From positions 62,001 to 126,000 of the forward strand of contig NZ_CP047029.1 of NCBI RefSeq assembly GCF_009796805.1: DNA of 64,000 nucleotides. The letters are read 5' to 3'. Numbering within the stretch: the first letter of the stretch is position 1; each line of letters begins with the position of its first letter. Source of the DNA: Algibacter sp. L1A34 (lineage in GTDB: Bacteria; Bacteroidota; Bacteroidia; Flavobacteriales; Flavobacteriaceae). Under the pieces are notes generated by a model. It saw nothing but the letters and a program-made list of their open reading frames with translations. It had not been told where the DNA came from and did no database searches. This document shows positions 53,108-62,680 of this stretch, one piece after another. Made by a program: the position numbers and the translations under genes.

Positions 53108-56089
53108 ATGATTAAAAAATGTATTGGAATCTTGAGCTTCTTTTGCTGCAGTTGCTTATTTAGCCAAGATTATTTTCCAAAAAATGATGGTGTTAAAACT
53201 ACAAACACCAACTACACAGCATTCACGAATGCAAAAATCCATGTTTCTAGCGGAAAAATTATTAACAAAGGCACCTTGTTAATACATAATGGAAAGGTAA
53301 TTTCTACCGGAACAAATGTTTCGATTCCAAAAAACACTAAAATTATTAATATTGAAGGTAAAAGCATTTACCCTTCTTTTATTGATATGTATTCTGATTT
53401 TGGTATTGAAAAACCAAAAGCACAACCAAGAAGCAGAAGTCAGGCTCCCCAATACGATGCTAGCAGAACGGGATATTATTGGAACGACCATGTGATGCCA
53501 GAAAATGAGGCGCTTACTAAATTTAGCTACGATTCTAAAAAAGCTAAAGAGTTACTAAATGCCGGGTTTGGCGTTGTAAATACACACATTCAAGACGGTA
53601 TCCATAGAGGAACTGGTGCGTTAGTGGCTCTTAATAATAAAGAAGGTAATGAAACACGTATACTAAAAGAGAACTCTGCACAATATCTATCTTTCGATAG
53701 AAGCGCCACGTCTCGACAAGCTTACCCAAATTCTATAATGGGTAGTATTGCTTTGTTACGTCAATTATATAATGATGCGGCATGGTATAAAAAAGGACTT
53801 AGTAAAACGAAAGATTTATCTATTGAAGCCTTAAACAGAAACCAAGATTTAATTCAAATTTTTGAAGCCGGAAGTAAAGCTAATGCACTAAGAGCCGATA
53901 AAATTGGAGATCAATTTGGTATTCAATATGTAATTTTAGGTGGTGGTGATGAGTACGAGCGTATTGATGAGATAAAAAACACGAATGCTGCATTTATACT
54001 ACCCATTAACTTTCAAGATGCTTATGATGTTGAAAATAGTTTTTTAACAAGTTCATTAGCGCTTAGCGATATGCGTGCATGGAGCCAAGAACCAACAAAC
54101 CCAAAGGTTTTAGCCGATAACAACATCAATTTTGCATTAACGACACACGCTTTAAAATCGCCAAGTGAATTTAAAGGCAAATTAATGCAAGCTATTAAAA
54201 ACGGACTTTCTAAAGAGAAGGCTCTAGAAGCATTAACGCTTATTCCTGCACAATTACTTGGGCAATCTACAGCAATAGGAACACTTAACAATGGTGCTTA
54301 TGCTAACTTTTTAATTACCTCGGGCGATATTTTTGAAAAGAAAACCAAGCTTTACGAAAACTGGGTACAAGGCCAGCAACATATTGTTACCAACATGAAC
54401 ACCATAGATATTGTTGGTGATTATGAGTTTAGCGTAGATAATACGGCTTATAAAATGACTGTAGAGGGCGACATTAAAAAACTGAAATCTAAAATTACAA
54501 GCGAGACTAAAACCTTAGGTTCAAAAATTAGTTATACTAATGACTGGGTTCAAATCTCGATGACTACAAAAGATTCTACGTCGCAAGATTTTATTCGTAT
54601 TGTAGCTCATGTTGAAAACGACGCTGCTTTAAAAGGAAAAGCTACTTTACCTAATGGTAATGAAATTCCTTTTTTAGCCAAAAAGAGTACAAAAGCCGAA
54701 GATGATTCCGAAGAAAAAGATAAAAAAGACGATGATTCTAAAAATAGCATAGCCTCTATCTCCTACCCTAACACTGCTTACGGATTTAAAACACTACCAA
54801 AACAGGAAACGCTTCTGTTTAAAAACGCAACGGTTTGGACTAACGAAGCCGATGGTATTTTAGAAAACACAGACGTGCTTATTAAAAACGGTAAAATAAT
54901 TAAAATCGGTAAAAACTTGAGCGACGGAAAAGCTCAAATTATTGATGCTACTGGCAAACATTTAACGGCTGGTATTATAGACGAGCATTCGCATATTGCA
55001 ACAGCTTCGGTTAACGAAGGCGGGCAAAACTCGTCTGCAGAAGTAAGCATCGAAGATGTTATCGATAATGAAGATATTGGCATTTATCGCAACCTTGCTG
55101 GTGGTGTAACCTCTATACAAGTATTGCACGGTTCGGCCAACCCAATTGGTGGACGTTCGGCTATTATAAAATTAAAATGGGGCGAATCTGCCGATAATTT
55201 AATTTATAACGATTCACCTAAATTTATAAAATTTGCTTTAGGCGAAAATGTAAAACAAACTAGATATTCTAACGGTGTGCGTTTTCCACAAACCAGAATG
55301 GGTGTCGAGCAAGTTTACATCGATTATTTTACACGTGCTAAAGAATACGATGCTTTAAAGAAAAGTGGTAAACCTTATAGAAAAGACGTCGAGATGGACG
55401 TGCTTGCTGAGATTTTAAACAAAGAGCGTTTTATTTCTTGTCACTCTTACGTTCAAAGTGAAATTAATATGCTTATGAAGGTTGCAGAACAATTCGATTT
55501 CAACATTAACACATTCACTCACATTTTAGAAGGTTATAAAGTAGCAGATAAAATGGTTGAGCATGGGGTTGGAGGTTCTACATTTAGCGATTGGTGGGCG
55601 TACAAATATGAGGTTAACGATGCTATTCCATACAATGCTGCCATTATGCACAATGCAGGCGTTACGGTTGCTATTAATAGTGACGATCCAGAAATGTCTA
55701 GACGTTTAAACCAAGAAGCTGCAAAAACCATTAAATATGGTGGCATGACAGAAGAAGAGGCTTGGAAGTTTGTTACTCTAAACCCTGCTAAACTTTTACA
55801 CATCGATAACCGTGTGGGAAGTATAAAAGTTGGTAAAGATGCCGATGTTGTTTTATGGACCGATCACCCAATGTCTATTTATGCTAAAGCAGAAAAAACA
55901 ATTATTGAAGGTGTCACTTATTTCGATTTAGAACGTGATACTATGCTGCGTTCGGAAATTAAAGAAGAAAAAAACGAGCTTATCAACCAAATGCTAAAAG
56001 CTAAAAACAAAGGCTTAAAAACGCAACCTATTAAGAAAAAGGAAAAAGTAGATATGCATTGCGATTTTATTGGCAATCAAATTAACTAA
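53108..56089 (+). CDS. Exported two-domain amidohydrolase-family protein
   Basis: The 993-residue protein has a signal peptide (SCLFSQ) and two amidohydrolase-like halves. The first (about 20-450) starts like the family (FTNAKIHVSSGKIINKGTLLIHNGKVISTG) but has DMYSDFG where HxH is expected, so it is probably inactive. After an acidic linker (SEEKDKKDDDSKN), the second half (about 570-970) repeats the pattern with the metal motif DEHSHI (His627, His629), SCHSYVQSEINML, INTFTHILEGYKVADKM, INSDDPEMSRRLNQEA. The substrate is unknown, perhaps cyclic amides or imidazolonepropionate-like compounds. The next paralog starts 10 bp downstream. Confidence 0.85.
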   Translation: MIKKCIGILSFFCCSCLFSQDYFPKNDGVKTTNTNYTAFTNAKIHVSSGKIINKGTLLIHNGKVISTGTNVSIPKNTKIINIEGKSIYPSFIDMYSDFGIEKPKAQPRSRSQAPQYDASRTGYYWNDHVMPENEALTKFSYDSKKAKELLNAGFGVVNTHIQDGIHRGTGALVALNNKEGNETRILKENSAQYLSFDRSATSRQAYPNSIMGSIALLRQLYNDAAWYKKGLSKTKDLSIEALNRNQDLIQIFEAGSKANALRADKIGDQFGIQYVILGGGDEYERIDEIKNTNAAFILPINFQDAYDVENSFLTSSLALSDMRAWSQEPTNPKVLADNNINFALTTHALKSPSEFKGKLMQAIKNGLSKEKALEALTLIPAQLLGQSTAIGTLNNGAYANFLITSGDIFEKKTKLYENWVQGQQHIVTNMNTIDIVGDYEFSVDNTAYKMTVEGDIKKLKSKITSETKTLGSKISYTNDWVQISMTTKDSTSQDFIRIVAHVENDAALKGKATLPNGNEIPFLAKKSTKAEDDSEEKDKKDDDSKNSIASISYPNTAYGFKTLPKQETLLFKNATVWTNEADGILENTDVLIKNGKIIKIGKNLSDGKAQIIDATGKHLTAGIIDEHSHIATASVNEGGQNSSAEVSIEDVIDNEDIGIYRNLAGGVTSIQVLHGSANPIGGRSAIIKLKWGESADNLIYNDSPKFIKFALGENVKQTRYSNGVRFPQTRMGVEQVYIDYFTRAKEYDALKKSGKPYRKDVEMDVLAEILNKERFISCHSYVQSEINMLMKVAEQFDFNINTFTHILEGYKVADKMVEHGVGGSTFSDWWAYKYEVNDAIPYNAAIMHNAGVTVAINSDDPEMSRRLNQEAAKTIKYGGMTEEEAWKFVTLNPAKLLHIDNRVGSIKVGKDADVVLWTDHPMSIYAKAEKTIIEGVTYFDLERDTMLRSEIKEEKNELINQMLKAKNKGLKTQPIKKKEKVDMHCDFIGNQIN

Positions 56090-56099
56090 AACATAGAAA

Positions 56100-57401
56100 A
56101 TGAAATATTTCAATTTATATATAGCGTGTGCCTGTCTCCTATTTTTCGGATCCATACACGCCCAACAAACTCCAGCAGACAAACAAAGCAAAGCCATATC
56201 TATAGAAGGTGCCACGGCGCATTTAGGTACAGGTGAAGTTATTGAAAATGCCCTTATTATGTTTAATGAAGGTAAAATCACTTTCGTAGGAAGTGCTAAT
56301 ATGAAAATTGCGCGAATTGGGGACGTTATCGACGGTAAAGGTAAACACGTCTACCCTGGTTTTATTATTCCGAATTCAACTTTAGGCTTAGTTGAAATTG
56401 ATGCTGTAAAGGCCACTGATGATGATTCTGAAATAGGAACATGGAACCCAAACATTAGAAGTATTATTGCCTATAACGCGGAATCTAAAGTTGTAGAATC
56501 TATGAGACCAAACGGGGTTTTACTCGGGCAAATTACGCCACGAGGCGGTCGTATTTCAGGAACCTCATCTGTAGTACAATTTGATGCTTGGAACTGGGAA
56601 GATGCTGCTGTAAAAACCGATGACGGAATTCACATAAACTGGCCAAGCAACTTCAAAAGAGGACGCTACTGGTTAGGCGAAGACCCTTCATTAAAGGTGA
56701 ATAAAGAATACGGCAACCAAATTACAGAAATAGAAGATTATTTTAATAACGCTAAAGCCTATTTAAAAGCAAGCCCTTCTATCACCAACCTATCTTATAA
56801 AGCATTAGAAGGTATTTTCAATGGTTCTAAAAAACTTTACATTAATGTAGATGATGAAAAAGGCATTATCGATGCTGTAAATTTCACTAAGAAAAACGCC
56901 ATTCCAAACATGGTTGTTGTTGGCGGAGCGGAAGCTTATAAAGTAACCGATATTTTAAAATCGAATAACATATCTGTAGTTTTAAACCGTATACACTCGC
57001 AACCAAGCCAAACTGATGACGATTACGATTTACCATATAAATCGGCAAAATTATTAGTAGATAATGGCATTACAGTAGCCTTACAAGCTAACGGACAAAT
57101 GGAACGCATGAATTCTAGAAACTTACCATTTTACGCAGGTACAACCGTAGCTCATGGATTAACAAAGGCACAAGCACTACAACTAATTACTCTAAACCCA
57201 GCAAAAATATTAGGTATCGATGCGCAGTATGGATCTTTAGAAACTGGTAAAAGCGCTACCTTGTTTATAAGTGAAGGTGATGCCTTAGATATGCGTACCA
57301 ACATTATTTCTCATGCTTTTATAGACGGACGCTTAATTAGTCTAGAAACGCACCAAACAGAATTATGGAAACGCTATTCCGAAAAATATCAATCCAATTA
57401 A
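56100..57401 (+). CDS. Exported amidohydrolase-like protein lacking the HxH motif
   Basis: The 433-residue protein has a signal peptide (FFGSIHAQ) and the beginning and end of an amidohydrolase composite domain (ISIEGATAHLGTGEVIENALIMFNEGKITFVG; TKAQALQLITLNPAKILGIDAQYGSLETGKSATLFI). Where an HxH metal site is expected it reads YPGFIIPNSTLG, like the dead first half of the neighbour at 53108. It may form a complex with that protein. A shared operon is likely (10-bp gap). Confidence 0.8.
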   Translation: MKYFNLYIACACLLFFGSIHAQQTPADKQSKAISIEGATAHLGTGEVIENALIMFNEGKITFVGSANMKIARIGDVIDGKGKHVYPGFIIPNSTLGLVEIDAVKATDDDSEIGTWNPNIRSIIAYNAESKVVESMRPNGVLLGQITPRGGRISGTSSVVQFDAWNWEDAAVKTDDGIHINWPSNFKRGRYWLGEDPSLKVNKEYGNQITEIEDYFNNAKAYLKASPSITNLSYKALEGIFNGSKKLYINVDDEKGIIDAVNFTKKNAIPNMVVVGGAEAYKVTDILKSNNISVVLNRIHSQPSQTDDDYDLPYKSAKLLVDNGITVALQANGQMERMNSRNLPFYAGTTVAHGLTKAQALQLITLNPAKILGIDAQYGSLETGKSATLFISEGDALDMRTNIISHAFIDGRLISLETHQTELWKRYSEKYQSN

Positions 57402-57410
57402 TACCAACAA

Positions 57411-57440
57411 AAAAAAGGAAGCCTATAGGCTTCCTTTTTA
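57411..57440. terminator. Bidirectional terminator between convergent genes
   Basis: A perfect 28-bp palindrome (57412-57439): AAAAAGGAAGCCTA and its complement, ending in a T-run. It ends the amidohydrolase operon and the leftward gene at 57466. Confidence 0.88.
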
Positions 57441-57465
57441 ATTTAATATATTTTCTATATCTAAT

Positions 57466-58266
57466 TTACTTTGCAATTGTAGCGCCTTCAGGAACATCAA
57501 AAAGTGTAGCATCAGGAATCTCTTTAGATAGTTTTACATTTACAAAAGTATCTTCTCTACTCATTTTTGTTGGTACATTATTCTCCGTGGCGTAACCTGC
57601 CATAGTTGCTGGTAATTGCAAACCGCTTACATCTTGCCAATTTTGATAACGTCTAAAATGTAAATCTTTACTTTTTTCTTTAGAAAAATAAGTTACCGTA
57701 TAAGCCAACCATTCCATTTTATAAGTTTCAGGATTGTAATAAAGTACATATTCATCTCCAGACGATTCACCTACACCATATTCATAAGAAATTTTAATTC
57801 CAGGATATGTTTTTCCTTCAAACACTAAAGGATCGGCATCACCATAAATAATACCATCATCTGCCAATATAAAAGGCATAGAGTAAAAGTAAAACATTAA
57901 ATTATAGAAAAACTTTGGTTTTCCTTTATAAGCTTCCTCTCCTTTATTCTTTAACCAAATATCTTTGCCATTAGAACCAATAGCATACTTAGGCATATCT
58001 ACCAAAATTTTTCTGTTTTTTAAGTTGGTAGTTGTAACATCGTTCCCGCCTTCTTTTACCTGAGCAAATGTTAATGATTTCATACTATTCCAAGTATCTA
58101 AACCACCATGTGCATCAAAAATTTTAACTAAGATTTCTGGGTAATGTTTTTTATTTTCAACTTGCTTTTCTACAGATGGTTCTGGGGATTTTACTGTTTC
58201 ATTTTTTGTTTCATTCTTACAAGAAAGAATTGAAATTGTAATAAATAAAAATAGAATATTTCTCAT
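57466..58266 (-). CDS. Lipoprotein of the DUF6503-like type
   Basis: The 266-residue protein has a lipobox (ISILSC, Cys16), a low-complexity Lys/Glu linker, and a beta-rich domain of the LolA/LppX-like kind: VKIFDAHGGLDTWNSMKSLTF, GKPKFFYNLMFYFYSMPFILADDGIIYGDADP, SSGDEYVLYYNPETYKMEWLAYTVTYFS. It is probably periplasmic and may bind a hydrophobic ligand. The function is unknown. Confidence 0.72.
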   Translation of the reverse strand: MRNILFLFITISILSCKNETKNETVKSPEPSVEKQVENKKHYPEILVKIFDAHGGLDTWNSMKSLTFAQVKEGGNDVTTTNLKNRKILVDMPKYAIGSNGKDIWLKNKGEEAYKGKPKFFYNLMFYFYSMPFILADDGIIYGDADPLVFEGKTYPGIKISYEYGVGESSGDEYVLYYNPETYKMEWLAYTVTYFSKEKSKDLHFRRYQNWQDVSGLQLPATMAGYATENNVPTKMSREDTFVNVKLSKEIPDATLFDVPEGATIAK

Positions 58267-58456
58267 GGTAAATTTTTAATTTACCATGAAGTCGTAATTA
58301 TCTACTTAAAATTACAATATTTAAATTATTAATAAATAAAACAGTTCGTTCAACTAAAATAAAAAATGCGATAACGTATTATAAACCAATTGGATTTAAT
58401 AAGTTTGAAACTTAGAGTCCAGAAAAAAAACCATTTTAACAAAATTAAGATAATAA

Positions 58457-59884
58457 ATGAATTCAAATTTCACTGCGTCAACAAATAAGGTGTTTTTAAA
58501 AATTCCTTTATTCATATTAATTTTAACTGTTCTGCATATATTTAGGTTTATTGTTTATGAATACACACCAGATACCGCACTGTATATTTTAGTTTGGAAA
58601 CTTGTAATTGCAAGCATTACGGGCTTTTTTTTTAGTTGGTATTTTTATCTGAATAAAAAATGGACCTTAGGTATTATTACACATTTACTATTCATTCTTT
58701 TTGCATTTCAAACTAATTTATCAAATTTAATAGATTATTATTTTAGCATTGATAACAGTAGTTCCATAAGGACCTCTTTACAAACTATTCTGTTTCTAGT
58801 ATCTGCTTCGTGGTTTGCTTTTGGATTTTTTAAAACTGAAAAGGTAAGGCCAAAGAAAAAAGCATTTCTAAACGTTTTTCTTTTAGTAATTGCAACCTAT
58901 TTTGTTCTTGCTAGTGGATTAGGAAAACTTAGTGAACTCTTTCAACAAATAATTAGTAGCGATTCTAGTTTTTTCGAATATCTAGTTCAACTACTCGTTA
59001 TATTAACGCGTGTACTTAAATGTTTTGTATTATTAATTGGGTTTTACTACCTATTATCTAAAATTATAAATACAAACAAGCAAAGTAATATTTTAGCACC
59101 TCAATATATTTCTAAATCGTTTTTCAGTAAAGGTTTTGCCATTTCATACACATTAATTTTCCTTGTATTTTTTAGTGTTTTAGAAAATATTGTCGCATTT
59201 GTTCTGTTCAGTTTTTTCTCTAGAAACTCTTTTGATTTTTACGAAAACATTCAATTACTATCTAATTTCGCCTATCTACTTTATACTGTTTGCTTTTTAG
59301 GCCAACTTATGCAATACAGAAGTTATTCTTTGAAACATTTTTATGGCATATTTTCGGCTGTAGCCTTATTTCCAATATTAAATACGGTATCGCTATTTGT
59401 TCTTAGACACAAAAGAAAAGTAAAATCTGTATCCGATTTTATAAAAAACGCACCTAAACAAAGAAACATTCATCTTAGTATTTATGCTGTTTTAATGATT
59501 GCTTTTATCCTTTTTATAAATAAAGATGAGTTAACCAATGAAGATGAGTTAGCTTGGATTTTCGCAGGTATTATTCTGCATTGCATTTGTTTATTTATCG
59601 TTTCATTAAACAAAAAATACGTTTATACGGCACCTGCTATAATTACGCTTTTATGGATTATTAAAAATTACAGCTCTTTTTCTTTTATAGAAACTATTAC
59701 AGAACATGTATTTGATATCAGTATACTATCTCAAGGTGTTTTTATTATAACCATTTACTATTTAACCTATTATTTATTGTTTTACATCTACCATAAAGCC
59801 TTTTATGTTAACACAAATGAAGAACAAATAAAAGCAGAATTAGATACTCATTTTTCTAACACTAACGAGTCCGAAGTTTTATAG
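58457..59884 (+). CDS. Polytopic membrane protein, unknown function
   Basis: The 475-residue protein has about twelve hydrophobic helices spread over its length and no recognised motif. Loops are short; KKWTLGIITHLLF, KTEKVRPKKKAF and LRHKRKVKSVSDFIKNAPKQR are basic and so probably cytosolic. The last 23 bp overlap the 3' end of the convergent lipoprotein gene at 59862. No signal for enzymatic function or transport family is seen. Confidence 0.75.
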   Translation: MNSNFTASTNKVFLKIPLFILILTVLHIFRFIVYEYTPDTALYILVWKLVIASITGFFFSWYFYLNKKWTLGIITHLLFILFAFQTNLSNLIDYYFSIDNSSSIRTSLQTILFLVSASWFAFGFFKTEKVRPKKKAFLNVFLLVIATYFVLASGLGKLSELFQQIISSDSSFFEYLVQLLVILTRVLKCFVLLIGFYYLLSKIINTNKQSNILAPQYISKSFFSKGFAISYTLIFLVFFSVLENIVAFVLFSFFSRNSFDFYENIQLLSNFAYLLYTVCFLGQLMQYRSYSLKHFYGIFSAVALFPILNTVSLFVLRHKRKVKSVSDFIKNAPKQRNIHLSIYAVLMIAFILFINKDELTNEDELAWIFAGIILHCICLFIVSLNKKYVYTAPAIITLLWIIKNYSSFSFIETITEHVFDISILSQGVFIITIYYLTYYLLFYIYHKAFYVNTNEEQIKAELDTHFSNTNESEVL

Positions 59885-60392
59885 AGAAGCGTCCTCTTGA
59901 ATAAAAACTTATATTATCTTTTGAGTATAGTTTAAAACTAAAACTATAGTTCCCATCTTCTGGAACTACATAAACTCCAGACTCGGCCTCATACTCACTT
60001 GTTACACGTGTAATATCGACTTCTTCCTCTTCGTTCTCGTCATTGTATCTTGTTTCTGTATCCGATTCTTCTTCTTTTGAAGATTTAATAAAATGAGAAA
60101 AAACCAATGGCAAATACCGATCTACCAACATCGAGTCCTTATCCTTTTCTATGTAGTATTTTATAGAGTAATCGTCAAGATCTGGAGATTCGTACGTTTT
60201 ATATTCTAAGCTAGATTTGGTCCAAATTACAACCTCTTCTCCTTTTTTCAAAGACACATTATCTATAGTAGAAATTGAGGAAGTAGATAGTCCTACTTCT
60301 TTTTCTAAATCATTACCAACAACATTACAGGAATGTAACATCCCTAAACATAATAAACAATAAAAATATTTTATATACCGCATTTTATTCAA
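59862..60392 (-). CDS. Hypothetical lipoprotein, small
   Basis: The 176-residue protein has a lipobox (GMLHSC, Cys22) and an acidic linker-like region (SSKEEESDTETRYNDENEEEEVD). The rest looks like a beta-sandwich (VYVVPEDGNYSFSFKLYSKDNISFYSRGRFSIKL). Its first 8 bp overlap the end of the upstream lipoprotein gene and its last 23 bp overlap the convergent membrane protein gene. Function unknown. Confidence 0.72.
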   Translation of the reverse strand: MNKMRYIKYFYCLLCLGMLHSCNVVGNDLEKEVGLSTSSISTIDNVSLKKGEEVVIWTKSSLEYKTYESPDLDDYSIKYYIEKDKDSMLVDRYLPLVFSHFIKSSKEEESDTETRYNDENEEEEVDITRVTSEYEAESGVYVVPEDGNYSFSFKLYSKDNISFYSRGRFSIKLRTR

Positions 60393-61611
60393 TCATTAAA
60401 GTGTTATGTTCCATTTGATAATCAAGCATTTTTTTATAAAAATCTGCCGAGTTTTCATCCACGCCCTCTTTTCTAAAATAAAATACTTTATTGTGCTTTT
60501 CTATTCGATAGTAAAAATGATCTGCATAACTAGTTTCACCATCATAATTTTTGCTGTCTTTAGTAATTACATAGGCGTTGCCTTCATGCTTTATATTAAC
60601 CATAAAACCATCACTTCTAAATGTTCGCCCTCTAAACTCCCACTCGGTCTTACCATAATTTACCTGTTTCACAAGGTTTTTATCGAGCATAGCTCCTTTT
60701 TTCAGAGCATTAATAATATTTAAAAATGATGTGTCGAATTTTTTAGAAGCATAATAAAAATCGAAAGTTTTATAATTATATAAACTTCTTAAATCAATTT
60801 CTTCATTTTCTTCCATAAAAACTCTCATCTCTTTATCGATATCTTTAAGAGCAAAATTATAGGCTTTTATAGTAACAGCAGGATACGTATCTATATAGTC
60901 TGCCCAAGACTTAACAGCTAAATCTTCATTATTTTTAGGTTCCTTAGTTAAATTCTTAGCCATACCTAAAGAAAAAAGAGCCATTTCAAAATTCTCTTTT
61001 CTATTTAAGTCCATCATATCGATTACAGCTTCATAAACAATAAAATACTCGTGTATCTCATCATATTCAAAATACACAACATTAAAACCATCTCTCTCGG
61101 AATAAATAACGCTGTTTGCATCTTGATACTCTACAATTAAATCTTCCCAAACTTTATCTTCGGCATCACTTATATTTTTTTTAATTTTCTCAAAAGTAAT
61201 CGCATCTTTATCTTTAGATGGTAAGAGTACAATACCCTCAGAAATCCCATAAGAATCATAATCCTCTCCACTTTCAAGATCAATTGCTATAGCTTTGTCT
61301 TCTCGTATCGTTAAATCTCCCCAAATATATTCTTCATAATCACTGGCCTCATAATCTTCAAAAGCATCCTCACCTGTAATATCATACTCATAACCAACTG
61401 GTATCGAAATCTTTGGATATAGCGTGCTATCGTTTAAATATTGAATTGAAAGAAGATCTATTTGCCTATTTAAAATAGACGCTATTCGTTCTTTAGATAA
61501 CAGTTCTTTTGGTGTATCTACAATTTCAATCTGATTGCTTTCCTCTTTTTCCTGACATGAAAAAAGAGTAAGAAAAACGCAAAAAAATGTTTTCACTAAA
61601 TATTTCATCAT
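60385..61611 (-). CDS. Hypothetical lipoprotein, large
   Basis: The 408-residue protein has a lipobox (LTLFSC, Cys19), is strongly acidic (YEYDITGEDAFEDYEASDYEEYIWGD), and has no recognised domain. The C-terminal half contains WEFRGRTFRSDGFMVNIKHEGNAYVITKDSKNYDGETSYADHFYYRIEKHNKVFYFRKEG, probably a beta-rich unit. The downstream small lipoprotein overlaps it by 8 bp, so both are likely translated from one mRNA and may be functional partners. Confidence 0.75.
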   Translation of the reverse strand: MMKYLVKTFFCVFLTLFSCQEKEESNQIEIVDTPKELLSKERIASILNRQIDLLSIQYLNDSTLYPKISIPVGYEYDITGEDAFEDYEASDYEEYIWGDLTIREDKAIAIDLESGEDYDSYGISEGIVLLPSKDKDAITFEKIKKNISDAEDKVWEDLIVEYQDANSVIYSERDGFNVVYFEYDEIHEYFIVYEAVIDMMDLNRKENFEMALFSLGMAKNLTKEPKNNEDLAVKSWADYIDTYPAVTIKAYNFALKDIDKEMRVFMEENEEIDLRSLYNYKTFDFYYASKKFDTSFLNIINALKKGAMLDKNLVKQVNYGKTEWEFRGRTFRSDGFMVNIKHEGNAYVITKDSKNYDGETSYADHFYYRIEKHNKVFYFRKEGVDENSADFYKKMLDYQMEHNTLMIE

Positions 61612-61776
61612 TATTTATTTAAAAATTCTAAAATACTCAAAATTAAAACGGTTTTAGAGTTCAATTCCATTTTTTAAAAACAGACTACAAATTTAAAAAC
61701 CTAATTATAGAATTCCCGAAAGTAAAAAGAAGAAGCACAAGAATAAAGCATCTCCTGCTTATTATATATAAAAGTG

Positions 61777-61784
61777 TAAATTTG
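61777..61784 (+). promoter_or_regulatory. Promoter -7 box of the TrmH-type gene
   Basis: TAAATTTG matches TAnnTTTG exactly, 27 bp before the ATG at 61812. Confidence 0.55.
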
Positions 61785-61811
61785 CAGCTATAGATTTTGC
61801 CATAAAGCGAT

Positions 61812-62612
61812 ATGAATTACAAAGAAATATCTAGTACACAAAACCCATATATTAAACAACTTGTTTTATTAAAAGACAAATCGCGTGAACGTAAAAAGTC
61901 AGGTTTATTTTTAATTGAAGGCGTTCGCGAAATAGAATTAGCCATAAAAGGTGGTTATGTATTAGACACTGTTTTATTCTACCCAGGACTTTTTTCTAAA
62001 AACGAATTAGAAGCGCTAACTACAAGCCAAAATACAACTATTGAAATATCTAAAGACGTTTACGAAAAACTCGCTTACCGAAGCACTACAGAAGGTGTTC
62101 TAGCGGTTGCCAAACCAAAAAGCCACCTAATAAGTGATTTAAAATTTGACACCCAAACACCACTAATCTTAATTGCTGAAGCTCCAGAAAAGCCAGGTAA
62201 TATTGGCGCCATTTTACGTACTGCCGACGCTGCCAATGTCGATGCTGTAATTATTGCCAACCCAAAAGGCGATTTATATAACCCAAATATTATTCGTTCT
62301 AGCGTAGGTTGTGTATTTACCAATACTATTGCAACGGGTTCTACTACCGAAATTATAGAGTTTCTAAAATTGAAAAACATTGATATTTATTGCGCTATTT
62401 TACAATCTGCTATTCACTATCACGAGCAAAATTTCACCAAAGCAACCGCTATTGTTGTTGGTACAGAAGCTACAGGCTTAAGCGAAGAATGGCGCGTAAG
62501 CTCAACTCAAAATATAATAATCCCGATGCAAGGCGAAATAGATTCTATGAATGTTTCTGTTGCTGCCGGAATTCTTATTTTTGAAGCCAAACGCCAACGT
62601 AATTTTAAATAA
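61812..62612 (+). CDS. TrmH/SpoU-family RNA 2'-O-methyltransferase
   Basis: The 266-residue SPOUT enzyme has an N-terminal substrate-binding domain (SSTQNPYIKQLVLLKDKSRERKKSGLFLIEGVREIELA) and the knotted domain with the three motifs: EAPEKPGNIGAILRTADAANVDAVII (Asn and Arg), VVGTEATGLSEEW, and IPMQGEIDSMNVSVAAGILIFEAKRQR. It would methylate ribose 2'-O in rRNA or tRNA. Which nucleotide is not known, so no symbol is given. Confidence 0.93.
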   Translation: MNYKEISSTQNPYIKQLVLLKDKSRERKKSGLFLIEGVREIELAIKGGYVLDTVLFYPGLFSKNELEALTTSQNTTIEISKDVYEKLAYRSTTEGVLAVAKPKSHLISDLKFDTQTPLILIAEAPEKPGNIGAILRTADAANVDAVIIANPKGDLYNPNIIRSSVGCVFTNTIATGSTTEIIEFLKLKNIDIYCAILQSAIHYHEQNFTKATAIVVGTEATGLSEEWRVSSTQNIIIPMQGEIDSMNVSVAAGILIFEAKRQRNFK

Positions 62613-62680
62613 ACGTAAATTACAAAAAACGAGTTCCCCAAAGAACAACAGTCCGTTTCGGATTTGAAACTTAACACACT

